The notes under the pieces: model-generated
The model's input: the letters and a program-made list of their open reading frames with translations, nothing else
The model's database searches: none
What the model was told of the DNA's origin: nothing
In this document: in pieces, positions 11,139 to 21,746 of the stretch
Layout of the letters: every line of letters starts with the position of its first letter
Position numbering within the stretch: position 1 is the stretch's first letter
Assembly (NCBI RefSeq): GCF_000218685.1
Contig: NW_006763296.1
Location: 2,341,835 to 2,405,834 of the forward strand
From: Serpula lacrymans var. lacrymans S7.9
Lineage: Eukaryota; Basidiomycota; Agaricomycetes; Boletales; Serpulaceae
DNA: 64,000 bases
Direction of reading: 5' to 3'
Position numbers and translations under genes: made by a program

Positions 11139-13611
11139 ATGTCCAGTCCTAAAGATGCTCCAATCCATGAGAAACAACTCGAGCTTGCTGACGACATCTC
11201 CCAGGAAGTTCAGGCAGAGGGCGTCGGCAGAGAATACGAACTCAAGTGTGGTCTCAGTCAGTCTGCCGCTCTTATTTTACCATCCCCACATTGACACCCC
11301 CCAAAGTCAACCGCTGTTTCCAGGAAGAGTGAGTCCCGTGGTGTTCTCGACTCTCACCATCATATCCAACCCCACTGCAGGATCGGCTTTGGCATATACC
11401 AAAAGCAACTATTTGTATTGACCGGTCTCGGTTGGCTAGCAGACAGTGAGTCCTCCTCCTACTTTCTGCCTTGTCTCCAATATCTCATCCCTTCTCCAGA
11501 TCTGTGGTTACAGGGTCTCGCTGTCGTCCTTCCACAGATACAACAAGAATTTAATCCAAAGGAAGTCGAATATGCCGTCCTCGCTGAGTTTGCTGGCCTC
11601 ATCGTCGGTGCAACCCTCTGGGGCATCATGGCAGATGTCATCGGCAGAAAATTGTCTTTCAACGTATGTCCATCACACCTTTATATTTGCAATCTATCTC
11701 TCAGGCTCTATTTTCCAGATCACGCTCTTTATCGCTGGAGTATTCGGTCTCGCAGCTGGCGGTGCCCCTAATTTTATTGGCTTTTCTTGCCTAGTCGCCT
11801 TCATGGGCTTTGGTGTCGGTGGAAAGTGCGTCCATGCGAACATCACCGTGACGAATTACTGAACTCTTATCTCTTACGACCAGCTTACCTGTCGACGGTA
11901 TGTATACAAGGCATCTCTTCCATCTCCTTCTCTCAGTCTTATCTAGGCGCTCTTTATCTCGAGCACATACCACAATCTCACCAGGTACCCTTTCGTCTAT
12001 CACACTGCCATCACACGTGATATTCATATTTCTCGATACAGTGGACGCTTACCCTACTCTCTGTCTGGTGGGCCCTTGGGCAGCTTGTTTCCTCTGTTAT
12101 TGCATGGGGTTTCATTGCTAAATTTTCTTGCGATTCCTCCATACCTGCCGGCCAATGCCCCAAATCTGAGAACATGGGCTGGCGATACACTCTGTACGTT
12201 CTCTGGCCCCCCGTCTTTCACTAACTCTCTCTGACAGTTTTGTAGCTATATGTTGTAAGTTGCTTAAGATATTCGATTGTCGCGTGCCATCTCATAAGAT
12301 ATTTATGTACAGGGGTTCTTTGACTCTCCTCATGTTCGTTTGTCGATTCTTTATATTCGACATGCAAGAATCTTCAAAATATCTCGTCGCCCAAGGACGT
12401 GACGAAGAAGCCATCAAGGTGTGTATTGCAATTCTCTGTCAACTAGAGACTCATATGGATGTCATCATTTTTATAGGTCCTTGCGCATATCGCTCGACGG
12501 AACGGGAAGACTATTACTCTGAAGTTGGAAGATCTGCAAGCTATTTCTGGAGAATATCCTGTGGCTAATACTAAAACGACTGAAAAGTTACAGACCACCA
12601 TCCGGAACGTGTTTTCTGGCTTGTCTCTGTACGTCCTACCAAGGCCATTCTTTGACGAGAAAATGTCTGAGACGAACCTCATCTAGGTCTCACATCCGAC
12701 CTCTATTTTCGAGCAAACGTCTAGGTGTCAATACCACTCTTATAATCATAATTTGGGGGTACGCATATCATACACCTATGCTATCTATTTGCTGACACCA
12801 GCCTTACCCAATCAACAGCCTAATCGGCCTAGCGTACCCCCTATTCAACGCCTACCTCCCCCTCTACCTCGCCGCCCAAGGCTCCTCCGACGGCTCCTCC
12901 GACACCTACGAAACCTACCGCAACTACACCATCATCTCCGTGCTCGGCGTGCCCGGTTCCTTCATCGCGTGTGCGGTGGTGGACTGGACGAGGAAGCCAA
13001 GGAGCAGCAGCGGTGGCGGCGGGTTCACGATCGGGGGGAGGAAGCTGTCGTTGGCGGTGTCGACGATGTTGACGGGCGTATTTTTGTTCTTGTTCACGAC
13101 GAGTAAGACGACGGATGCGGTGCTTGGCTTTTCGTGCGCTTCGTCGCTCACGCAGTAAGTCCATCAAGTCATTAAATCCACTAACGATTCGGTCGTTCAT
13201 GCCCCTTTTTCTCGTAGAAACGCGGTAAGCTGGGACACTGTCTCTTTTTTCCTGATTGTCGAGTTACTGACTGCTCGTGGGTGCTCATGAAGATGTACGG
13301 CGTGCTGTATGCGTACACGCCCGAGGTATTCCCCGCTCCTCATCGCGGCACGGGCGACGCCCTCTGCTCCGCTCTCAACAGAATCGGCGGGTTCATCGCC
13401 CCTCTCATCAAAATCGCGACGACGCCAGCGACGGGGACTGTTTCTGCCAACGCAGCGAACGGTCCCGTGTTCGTATCGGCCACTTTGTTCTTGGTGGCAG
13501 CTATCCTGACGATGTTGCTCCCCATCGAGGTCAGTCCCCCCACGGTTTTTTTTCTGATCATGTTCAAATTCACATCTAATTGTGTAGACTGCTGGGAGGT
13601 CGGCTCTATAA
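11139..13611 (+). CDS. MFS transporter, sugar/SV2-like group, 16 exons
   Basis: Exons 11139-11247, 11307-11328, 11381-11445, 11500-11663, 11719-11825, 11884-11897, 11947-11984, 12042-12193, 12246-12254, 12313-12418, 12477-12628, 12687-12758, 12819-13154, 13218-13224, 13293-13529 and 13588-13611 give 537 residues, with phase consistent at every junction. The hydrophobic profile fits about 12 membrane helices. Family marks include GLGWLADNLWLQG in helix 1, the loop motif GIMADVIGRK, NLPVDG in helix 4, and YTPEVFPAPHRGTGDAL near the C-terminus, which place it in the sugar/SV2-like group of the major facilitator superfamily. The substrate is unknown. Exons 2, 6, 9 and 14 are 22, 14, 9 and 7 nt, and introns 1 and 14 end in AAG. 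Located in a cell membrane. Confidence 0.9.
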
Positions 13612-14069
13612 TCCAATATCCAGCGCGATGGATATGACTAGCTCCATGCGAGCGCCTCAAGTGACGAATAGAAAAAAGTCGTTTACTTGGGAAGGGGGGT
13701 CATGGCGACCATAGTCGTTAATGATCGTCAGTGTTATATGAAAGCACAGTGTGGAGGTGGTGGTGGTTGCAAGTCGTAAGTAGTAGTAGTAGTTAAGGAG
13801 GCTAGCGGCATATAATGAATAATGAAAGAAAATTGGAAGAGAAAGATTGTCCCCAAAGTGAATAATGAGAAACACGCAAAAACAAACAAACAATAGATTG
13901 ACTCGAGGAAAGCGTAATGGTAAGATGATACATACAATCAACTAATGACGAAAACCAAAAAAACGAAAACGAAAGGAAAAGATGGTGATAATCTGATGAT
14001 ATATCCAACGCCAAGCCTCTCATCCTTGATATTGCCAGCATCACCTGAGGACAAGCAACTTGGGGGTTG
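13612..14069. other. Convergent 3' region before the assembly gap
   Basis: Holds the 3' end of the plus-strand MFS gene and the 3' side of the minus-strand arrestin-like gene. The frame left of the gap (minus) ends at 14041, but its connection across the gap is unknown. AT-rich, no separate gene seen. Confidence 0.5.
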
Positions 14070-14169
14070 NNNNNNNNNNNNNNNNNNNNNNNNNNNNNNN
14101 NNNNNNNNNNNNNNNNNNNNNNNNNNNNNNNNNNNNNNNNNNNNNNNNNNNNNNNNNNNNNNNNNNNNN
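14070..14169. other. Assembly gap (100 N)
   Basis: Exactly 100 ambiguous bases, the conventional length for a gap of unknown size. It interrupts the 3' part of the arrestin-like gene, so the gene end and the true distance to the MFS gene cannot be known. Confidence 0.99.
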
Positions 14170-17100
14170 CACTTCGGTCACCTTGCCGCCCCTGCCTCCT
14201 CGCGCGGAACGGATGTCGTACTTGACCTCTGGATCCGGGGGCTGTGCCGGGAATCGGGGTAGACGTGGGGAGAGGCCGCGGTGGTGAGAGGGTGAGAGGA
14301 AGGCGTTGGCGTTGGCGGGCTGTTTCGTCGGGACGGGTCGTTTGTCTGCTGCGGGTGGAGGGTCGGGCGACTTGTTGGATTTGGGGGGTGCGAAGGGGAG
14401 GGTGGGTGACGGTTTCTTGGTGTGGGTGTGATGGGAAGCTGGCGGGCCCATTTTGGCCATGGCCTCGACTGGAGAGCGCGTCGATGACTTGTCCGCTGAC
14501 GTGGGCGTCGCGGTCATCTTCAATGTCGCGATAGGCACGAACCCAGACGAACGAGGATTCGGAGAGGCGGATACATCTTCCTTCTGAACGCCGCCCTGAT
14601 CGGCACCGACAGGCTTCTCCACTGCAGTCACGGGGGTGAGGGGAGGTGGGGGGAAAGATTCCTTGGCGACGATAGGAACGAAATGGGATACTGATGGCGA
14701 TGGCATCGGGGACGAGTCGTCCACAGCTGGTGGAGGAACGGCAGGGTCGATCTGTCCCAGCCATGCGGCGATCCGGCCTTTTGCCTCTTTGCGCAACTTG
14801 TGCACTTCCTCGCCCTTGGGACCTTTCTCCAGCTCCCGGAACTTCCGTCTGCCTGTGCGCTTTTGTATATCTGTATCGCCACTGCTATCCCTGTCTTTAT
14901 CCTTGTCTTTGTCCTTGTTCCCGCTCCTGTCCTGAAACTTATCTGCCGCCCTGTCAAAGTACTCGTGTGACTTCCTCCGTCTCCCTTGTACATCCTTTCC
15001 ATCCTCGCTGAACCTTCCACCAGGCTGCTGTGTCCGCTCATCCGAATCCCGATCCTGCTCGTTCTCGTTCTCGTACTCATGTTCATGCTCCAGCTCACTT
15101 TCCCACCCTCTTCTATCCCCCAATCCGAAACCCATCCCTCCCTTCTCCTCACTACTCTTCCCACCTGCGAGTGTCAGACTCGATATTGCGCTATCGTTGA
15201 CACCCTCCACTAATACCCCGTTTGTCGAGGGTGGTATCGTGATGGGCATGACGGCGGCCCTTGCTGTAGGGTGTACGACGGCTCTCGCGTCAGGTCGCAT
15301 AGTATCCCTTTCGAGCTTCCGTGTTCCAACCTCGGCGAGTAACCGTCGTTCCAGGGCGTCAAGACCGCTTTCTTCCGGCACTGTCAGAGCGGTGGCCTTT
15401 TGCTTACCCGCCCCAGCACCCAAACCTGAGGTCATTTCGGTCATTGTCATGGTTGGGGCGAGTCGAGTGAATTTGACGGGTGTGATGGCAGCGAGAGGCG
15501 GCGTGGGTGGGGTGGTACTGGCGTCGGCGTCGGCTTCAGGTGCAGAGAAGATATCATCTACGCGTGGACGTCGACCTGAAAGAGCCAGTAATCGATCTTT
15601 CGTAGAGGGGACAGGAGGAGACGGGAGGGTTTTTTCTTTGCCCTCCTTCTCTTCCTCTTTCCCGCTCAAAGCATCCACTCCCGTATTATCCCCACCGTTG
15701 ACCTGCGCCTTGGGCAGATCGCCGCTCAAGTCTTGACTTTTCCTCGCTACGTCGTCCGCCATCTTCTCGAGTGCGCGTACACGGGATGATTTAGTAGCTT
15801 CAGTGGTGTACGCATATGCATAAGCATGAGAATGGGGGGAAGTGGATACATTAGTGTTGGACGTGTGGGAGTCGGCATTCGCAATGGAGGTCGAAGTATC
15901 GACAGCTGGAAGGGCTACAGGGATAGATACAGTATGAGTGGAGTGCTTTGGAGAGGGCGCTGGACGCGGAGAGTGGATGACTCCCTGGGTATCATGTGGA
16001 TTCGGCAGAGGAGGGATGGTGATTGAGAGACTTGCGGAGATGGGAGATTGGTATGGTTGCGCGGACTGAGGGAGAGGTCCAGGAAGAGGCTCAGAAAACG
16101 GAATATCATGGTCAGAGATAGCTTGATTCGAATTGGCGGCGGGTGATGCGCCGCCGCTCAAGGAATCAATAGGGGAGAGACCGGGAGATAGGTAAGGCTG
16201 CCCTGGCGGAGAAAGCTGACCATGCGCATAATGAGGAGAAAGGGGAACAGGATAGGGCGGGAAAGCCTGATGATGTTGGTACTGCACGGAGGGATCTACC
16301 GTTGGATTCGGATAAGGGTGATAGTTATAGTCCGCGTGCTGAGGGGAAGTCCAGCCTGGCGTTGGATTCGCATACATCTGGTGAGTGTGTGGAGGATAAG
16401 GAACTGGGGAAAGGCTGGAAATTGGAGGTGGGGAAAGGGCATGAGCATATGCGCGTTCTCCGAGGTAGTTGCTCTCCATGATGGGATAACCAGTTTCTGA
16501 AATAGGATAAGGGAGTCCTGGTGGGTAGTAGGCCTGCTCCGGGGGAGGGGAGGTGAATTGAGGGGGTGAAAGCGGTAACGGTGCTATCGGGGCTGCCAAA
16601 GGATGAAATATAGTGACGGGGAGATCCAGGATAATGGGTTGTCTGGAAATATAAATGAATCATAGATGAGCAAGCTTTATAACAGGTATGGAAAAATGTA
16701 AGGCAGTTGATACAACTGCCAGAACAGGATTACATGAGAAAATGAAAAAAGTCCGGCGTAGGAGACATAACAACTTTCAATAGCATGAGGAATGAAAGTT
16801 AGTTAAGAAAATTGTGCAGACAACTAACGCTACTGCAGATGTATCTTATACGGATACGGAAATGAAAAAGGAATCAGAACACTCACGTGCCAAGGGGCAT
16901 CTCAACTTTTACGCTGAGAACACAACGAACTTCGAAAAGGGCATCCGTTAAACTCACTCCTTTTCCCTCTACCCTTCTCCCAGTCCCGTCCTCGCTATCT
17001 CCACCCACCCGCACTCCACCTCTCGCACCACGAGCTGTGCGAGGAACGTCGACGACGAGATGCGCGACACCCTCAGAACCTGGTGGGACGATATAGTCGG

Positions 17101-18002
17101 AAGTAATGAATGCAACACTTGTGAGCGTTTCAGATGTGCCCAGGTGGGGTTTATCGGGTGGGGGATGTGATAGGTGGAGGGTGCGTGTGAGAGTAAGGGT
17201 AACCCCTGTCGTCTGCATTCCACGGTCAACATATCAACTTGGATGAAAGAAAGTCATACATACTGTTTTCTGAGAGTGGTTTTTCAGTTGAAGTTCAACG
17301 CAGACGCTTTCGCCTGCAACGACGATGCCGCCAACGACTCTCGCTTGTACCCACATTCTTCCACCATCCGCGAGGACTACACCTTCAGGATGCACTGCCC
17401 TTGTTAGAGAGGCCTCCCATCCCTCCACAATGCTGACATCCTTTTTGTCTGTGACAACTCTTTTCTCACCTCTCCACGCAACGCCGACGCTTGCGCGGAC
17501 TTCGTATCTAATGCTTGCATCTCCAAAGGCAATGGAAGACGGGGAGGTAGGGGGTATGGGAAAGCGAAAAAAGAAAGTGGTGAGCCCACGCCGTGCAGGG
17601 TAATGGTGTGTTGGCAGAGGTGGATCGGATGGGTCTAGCTGGACTTCGTGTTCCGTGAGAACGGCATTGGATGGGGGAAGATTTGGGCCCTGGAAAAGGC
17701 GACGAGTGTGAATAAAAGTAGACGTTGCTGAATGGTCGCGGGCCGTTATTTCTACATGATAAAGCGTTCAATATACTCGTCATGAACCTTTGACGTGATA
17801 ACGTACCTTGGATAGCAAATAATTCAACCATTATAACGCCAATACCTAGACCTGAGTCCATGTCTGCACGGCATTCTAGTTCCATTTTACCAGATACATT
17901 GCTGCCTGCTACGAAGGTGGGGTCGGACAATATGAGTGAGACTTTGACTTTAGAATGATATGGCGATGCATTCATCGGTTCTGGCCTAGTCTGGAGGGCC
18001 AT
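14170..18002 (-). CDS. Alpha-arrestin-like protein with long disordered tail (3' end in gap)
   Basis: Minus-strand exons 18002-17807, 17751-17264, 17212-16887 and 16642 down to the gap at 14170. The first three exons plus the start of the fourth (~345 residues) form two beta-rich arrestin domains: N domain from KVKVSLILSDPTFVAG, C domain through VVAGESVCVELQLKNHS to KVEMPLGTQPIILDLPVTI. The rest of exon 4 adds at least 810 residues rich in Pro, Ser and Tyr, with charged segments (DKDKDKDRD) and a C-terminal GGRGGKVTEV just before the gap. Fungal alpha-arrestins are adaptors that bring Rsp5-type ubiquitin ligases to plasma-membrane transporters; I saw no perfect PPxY motif in the visible tail. 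Intron 3 is 244 nt, longer than its neighbours. The stop codon is not determinable. Confidence 0.85.
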
Positions 18003-18906
18003 TGGAAGGCAAATAGATGTAGGAATATATCAAATTCGGATATTGCAACGAAAGCAAAATAATGATAATGATTTGAGCAGTGGTTTGAGTTAGAGAAGAT
18101 GTGCTGCCTTGAGTATTGGCTGGTGTCTTGAAACAGATTGAAGCAAACGTTCAAGATAGATGTTTCATGCCTTGCAAAAGATAGTCCGGTGTGTGTCGAT
18201 ACAGAATACAAGAGGGAATATAGGACTGGAGATAATGCTGAGCTCGTCAACGGTGCATAGCGCTCAGAAGAAATTGAAACATCAGATGGCAGTACCTTTA
18301 TTTGTTCGTGTTAGAACCCAAGGCCGTCGCCTTCAGCACCAAACAGTCACCAAACATTGAAGGTGCTTCCCCAATAACCTCTCCGCACACTAACCACGGC
18401 TCTAAATTGACGTTACCTGGCTATGCTGCTATGATAATTTCCCAAAAGGTGTATACTTGAATGCGCAGCTATGAATCTACATTTATTGTGGATCTTAGGA
18501 CACTATTGCTCGGGTTGTATGGCAATGTGGACGTCTTACTCAGGCTATGATGTTATTTGACCATGACTACAAATTAGTCAAGCTCCTGGTACGCTTTGAT
18601 ATCCGATAATACTCAATTTAGAGGAACAATTCTCGAGCTTGACCACCGACACCAGCTTCGGAGAATGACCATTCCCATCTGTTACTTATCTCCATGGTCG
18701 ATTTTTGTATTTTCCATCGGGCACTTACCTGTCCAACGCGCAATCGAAGATTCTACTTCCGCCTTTATAATTTTGGTTTTCATGCCAGTCTGCTAGTCAA
18801 GGTTTGCGCATTATGGTTTACCTGATACGTTGCTTGAACACTATCTTACACGATATAGCGAACACGGACCACGAGATGTCTTTACACATTACATGGAATG
18901 GCGACC
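18003..18906. other. Intergenic: arrestin promoter and 3' flank of GT8 fusion
   Basis: 900 bp between the arrestin-like start codon (18002) and the stop of the methyltransferase-GT8 gene (18907), both on the minus strand. No exon with convincing composition was found. Confidence 0.5.
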
Positions 18907-20514
18907 TTATACCATCTCCACACGATTCTTGAAATTATCCATCGCGACACGAATTGCCTCGTTCTTCTTCTTCTCACAAATCTCTCTGTACTCTGACGAT
19001 GTCTTCCAGCCATGCCATGCAGTTCTCTCCAGCACAGTCCACCAATCGTTTCTGAATGGGTGGCCTGGTGCACCAGCATAGCCCCATGGCTTAGACGTGA
19101 ACGGCTGGACCCACGGATTGAGTACCGCTGCTAGCTCGGGATGAAGGGGTCCAGAAAAATGGACAATATTAGGCTGCTTCATCTCCTCAAGCCTCAACCT
19201 TGTTCTCTCGGCAGATGGGGAATCAGCATAAGTTCCCAGTCCCTGCGCATTCCAATTCAACCCAAGCTCTGTCCAATCTCCTGTCAAATGCACATTCAAC
19301 GCATCCTGATCGAGGAATCGTGCATTCTTCATTTGCCTCCCTGTCGTTTCGAGTTCGGCAAGACGCATCCTCACTTTGGCGAGGTCGATCAGTAAGATGC
19401 CAGCGTTGAAGTAAGGGCCTCTGGTGATTTCGTCATGTCCCAAAGGGAACCCAACATCTGGTGCTGCTGCCAATGATTTATTTTCCAAGTCTACGTTCCA
19501 CAGTTCATGCAAGTCGCTTCGAATCAGCGTATCGGAATCGAGGTACAGGACACGTTCGACTGGCAGGATCTTGAGCATGTCTATCTTGGCCCAGACTACG
19601 CCTAAGTCCGCCGTCAAACTGTTGTCGTGCAACTGAAGAAAAAGGATAGTGACATCTGTTCTGGTAGGAACCGATGCTGTAATTTTATCCTTATCTTCGT
19701 TGGAGAGTCCGCAATCAATAACATAGATGGTAATCCGACCTTGGGTCCTCTCGACAGCGCTGCGGATGGTGACTGCTGCAGGCATTGCATAAGATGACTC
19801 TACCGTTAGGGCTATGTTGATTCCATAACCAAAAGCTTCTGTAAGTCCCAGTTTCGCCTTTTCCTTGACAAGAAAGCCGATGCGCATGTCAGATGTCTTC
19901 TTCAGGATCATCTGGTATTGCTCAGGATTTGTTGAGATGCGTTCGTATTCCCCATCATGGAGAGTCAAGAAAGCATCAATTCCGCGCCTGGGATGATGAA
20001 TACTACTTTTGGGTTCTCGATCCCAATTGTAGTCATCAAATATGAAGATACAACCCTTTCTCGCCAACCTCCACGCAAGCTCTCCGTCCAGGAAAGTATC
20101 ATCAGCTTCGTGCGAGCCATCGACATAAATCCAATCAAAGCCAGGATTCGAAGACGTCATCTCTTCCTCCAAAATAGTCATAAGAGCTGGGAAACTGAAT
20201 TCGTCAAAAACACGATTTGGTTTGCCAGAGAGTGAGAGATTATGTGTGATCTTGCGGTATCTTTCTTTTCCCGCCTCAGTGCCCATCAAGTCGAAATGGT
20301 CGATGCAGACGATCTCTCCTCCATTGACGCATAGATCGCTAAGAAGGAAGACGGCCGAACGGCCCTCCCAGGAGCCTATTTCAAGAACTCGTGGTTTGGG
20401 AGAGTCGACGAGGGTAAAGAGGCTTTTCCAAGTATCAATATTGAACGAAAACCAGTCTTGGGTTGGGGTGAACTGGTATTTATCCGGGCTGGACTCTTCG
20501 TTGGAGGAAGACAT
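18907..20514 (-). CDS. SAM methyltransferase - GT8 glycosyltransferase fusion
   Basis: A single uninterrupted exon of 535 residues. Residues ~40-190 form a class I SAM-dependent methyltransferase: motif I VLEIGSWEGRSA (43-54), then IVCIDHFD, then WIYVDGSHEADD and CIFIFDDYNWD, as in Methyltransf_24-type enzymes. Residues ~225-500 form a GT8-family nucleotide-sugar transferase: INIALTVESSYAMPAAV, the metal-binding DxD in YLDSDTLI, FNAGILLIDL, and the closing HFSGPLHP. No signal peptide or membrane helix was seen, so it is probably cytosolic. Neighbouring genes have 4-16 exons, which makes the intronless structure notable. It is divergent from the epimerase-GT-GT2 fusion 1.2 kb away, suggesting a joint role. 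Acceptor and sugar are unknown. Confidence 0.9.
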   Translation of the reverse strand: MSSSNEESSPDKYQFTPTQDWFSFNIDTWKSLFTLVDSPKPRVLEIGSWEGRSAVFLLSDLCVNGGEIVCIDHFDLMGTEAGKERYRKITHNLSLSGKPNRVFDEFSFPALMTILEEEMTSSNPGFDWIYVDGSHEADDTFLDGELAWRLARKGCIFIFDDYNWDREPKSSIHHPRRGIDAFLTLHDGEYERISTNPEQYQMILKKTSDMRIGFLVKEKAKLGLTEAFGYGINIALTVESSYAMPAAVTIRSAVERTQGRITIYVIDCGLSNEDKDKITASVPTRTDVTILFLQLHDNSLTADLGVVWAKIDMLKILPVERVLYLDSDTLIRSDLHELWNVDLENKSLAAAPDVGFPLGHDEITRGPYFNAGILLIDLAKVRMRLAELETTGRQMKNARFLDQDALNVHLTGDWTELGLNWNAQGLGTYADSPSAERTRLRLEEMKQPNIVHFSGPLHPELAAVLNPWVQPFTSKPWGYAGAPGHPFRNDWWTVLERTAWHGWKTSSEYREICEKKKNEAIRVAMDNFKNRVEMV

Positions 20515-21713
20515 AGTTGATACTTTGTTGCTGTCAGCACCTAAAGAATCATAACCAAAGTTGACTCACATGTTCACAGGTCAAACAACAGACGGGAAGA
20601 AAACTGTGAATTGTGATGCAGACTGGTCCACAATCGGGGTATGATGTGTTGCGTGAATGTACGTCAGTTTTTATTCCGTATTTTATATATTATCAACTTG
20701 ACCATCGTGCGCCCTATCTCTTTCTCCCTTGGCTACTAGCCATCAGAATTTCGCGGGAACTCACGTTCTTACATGTTCTTCCACGTTCCTCCAACGAGAT
20801 AAGATACGTTATACCCCAAATTCAAGAGGGTGTGATCGTCTTCTTGCCATACATCGTAACTTGGCTGTATCAAGTGCCTCGCTTCTAGCGTTCATCTAAT
20901 GAACGCCGTGCGTATATGTATGGTAAAAAAGGGCTCATACGATTAAAATAGGAGCCAAGGTGATGCAGCACGTTCTAAATCGCGTTCTTTTAAACTCGAG
21001 CGTAAAGCTATTTCCACATAAAGCAAAATCTGCATTCTGGCCGGATCGTCAATTCAGTTGACTGAAGTTTCCAGCACGTATTACGTCTTGCCATCGAGAA
21101 CTTCCGAGTATACCAACCTGGTGGTCAATTCAGTTGACTGAAGTTTTTAGCACGTATTACGTCTTGACATCGAGAACTTTCGAATACACCAACCTGGTGG
21201 ATTTAGTCAACCGTGCCCGACGGACGTGGAGAAAAAACGTTCCAAGACCCTTCTCCAGCAGCGTCATAATATTATGCAGAGGAAAAGTACTCCTCAGTAG
21301 GTATGTGTTTTCGTTTACTGTTGAATTGCAACTATAAGATTCGTATTCCAGTCTATTTTTTAATAAGTCTCACTTCTTCTTAGACATTAGTATCAACAGT
21401 GTCACCTCCTTCACTCGTGCTTGGTACTCCTATCGAAAACTCCATCTTAGGTCACCAGGGTCTATGCGCTCTCGTTGTTATCTAGTCAATGTTCCCATCC
21501 CGTCATTATCAAGTTAACTTCTCAGCGCTCGTGGGCACGTTCCATGAGAATCTTTTCGTATCATATCAACCTCGCATATCCTAAAGGGATCGTTATGGGC
21601 CACAGGATCAGAAGCAAGAAATACAGGCCGTATCATCTGAGCCAGCCCTTGACCCAATTGAGCTTTAATCTGTGCCGCAGGGTACCATAAATACAGCACG
21701 CCCTCAAGGCAAA
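20515..21713. other. Divergent promoter region of the two sugar-enzyme fusions
   Basis: 1.2 kb between the start codons of the methyltransferase-GT8 gene (minus) and the epimerase-GT-GT2 gene (plus). It contains a 76-bp tandem duplication at 21048-21200 and an ATAAATA element at 21687-21693 just before the plus-strand gene. A ~90-codon open stretch at 20613-20888 has no supporting signals. Confidence 0.55.
21048..21200. repeat. Two tandem copies of a 76-bp unit
   Basis: Copy 1 starts at 21048 and copy 2 at 21124; both begin GTCAATTCAGTTGACTGAAG and end in CCAACCTGGTG. Copies differ at only a few positions. The duplication lies between two divergent genes and could duplicate a regulatory site. 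Confidence 0.9.
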
Positions 21714-21746
21714 ATGACAAGCAACTGCTCCGGATACACTCCAACT

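Noticed and set aside
14041..14069. Arrestin frame reading across the gap to a stop at 14041
   Set aside because: The gap length is arbitrary, so reading frame is not preserved across the N run.
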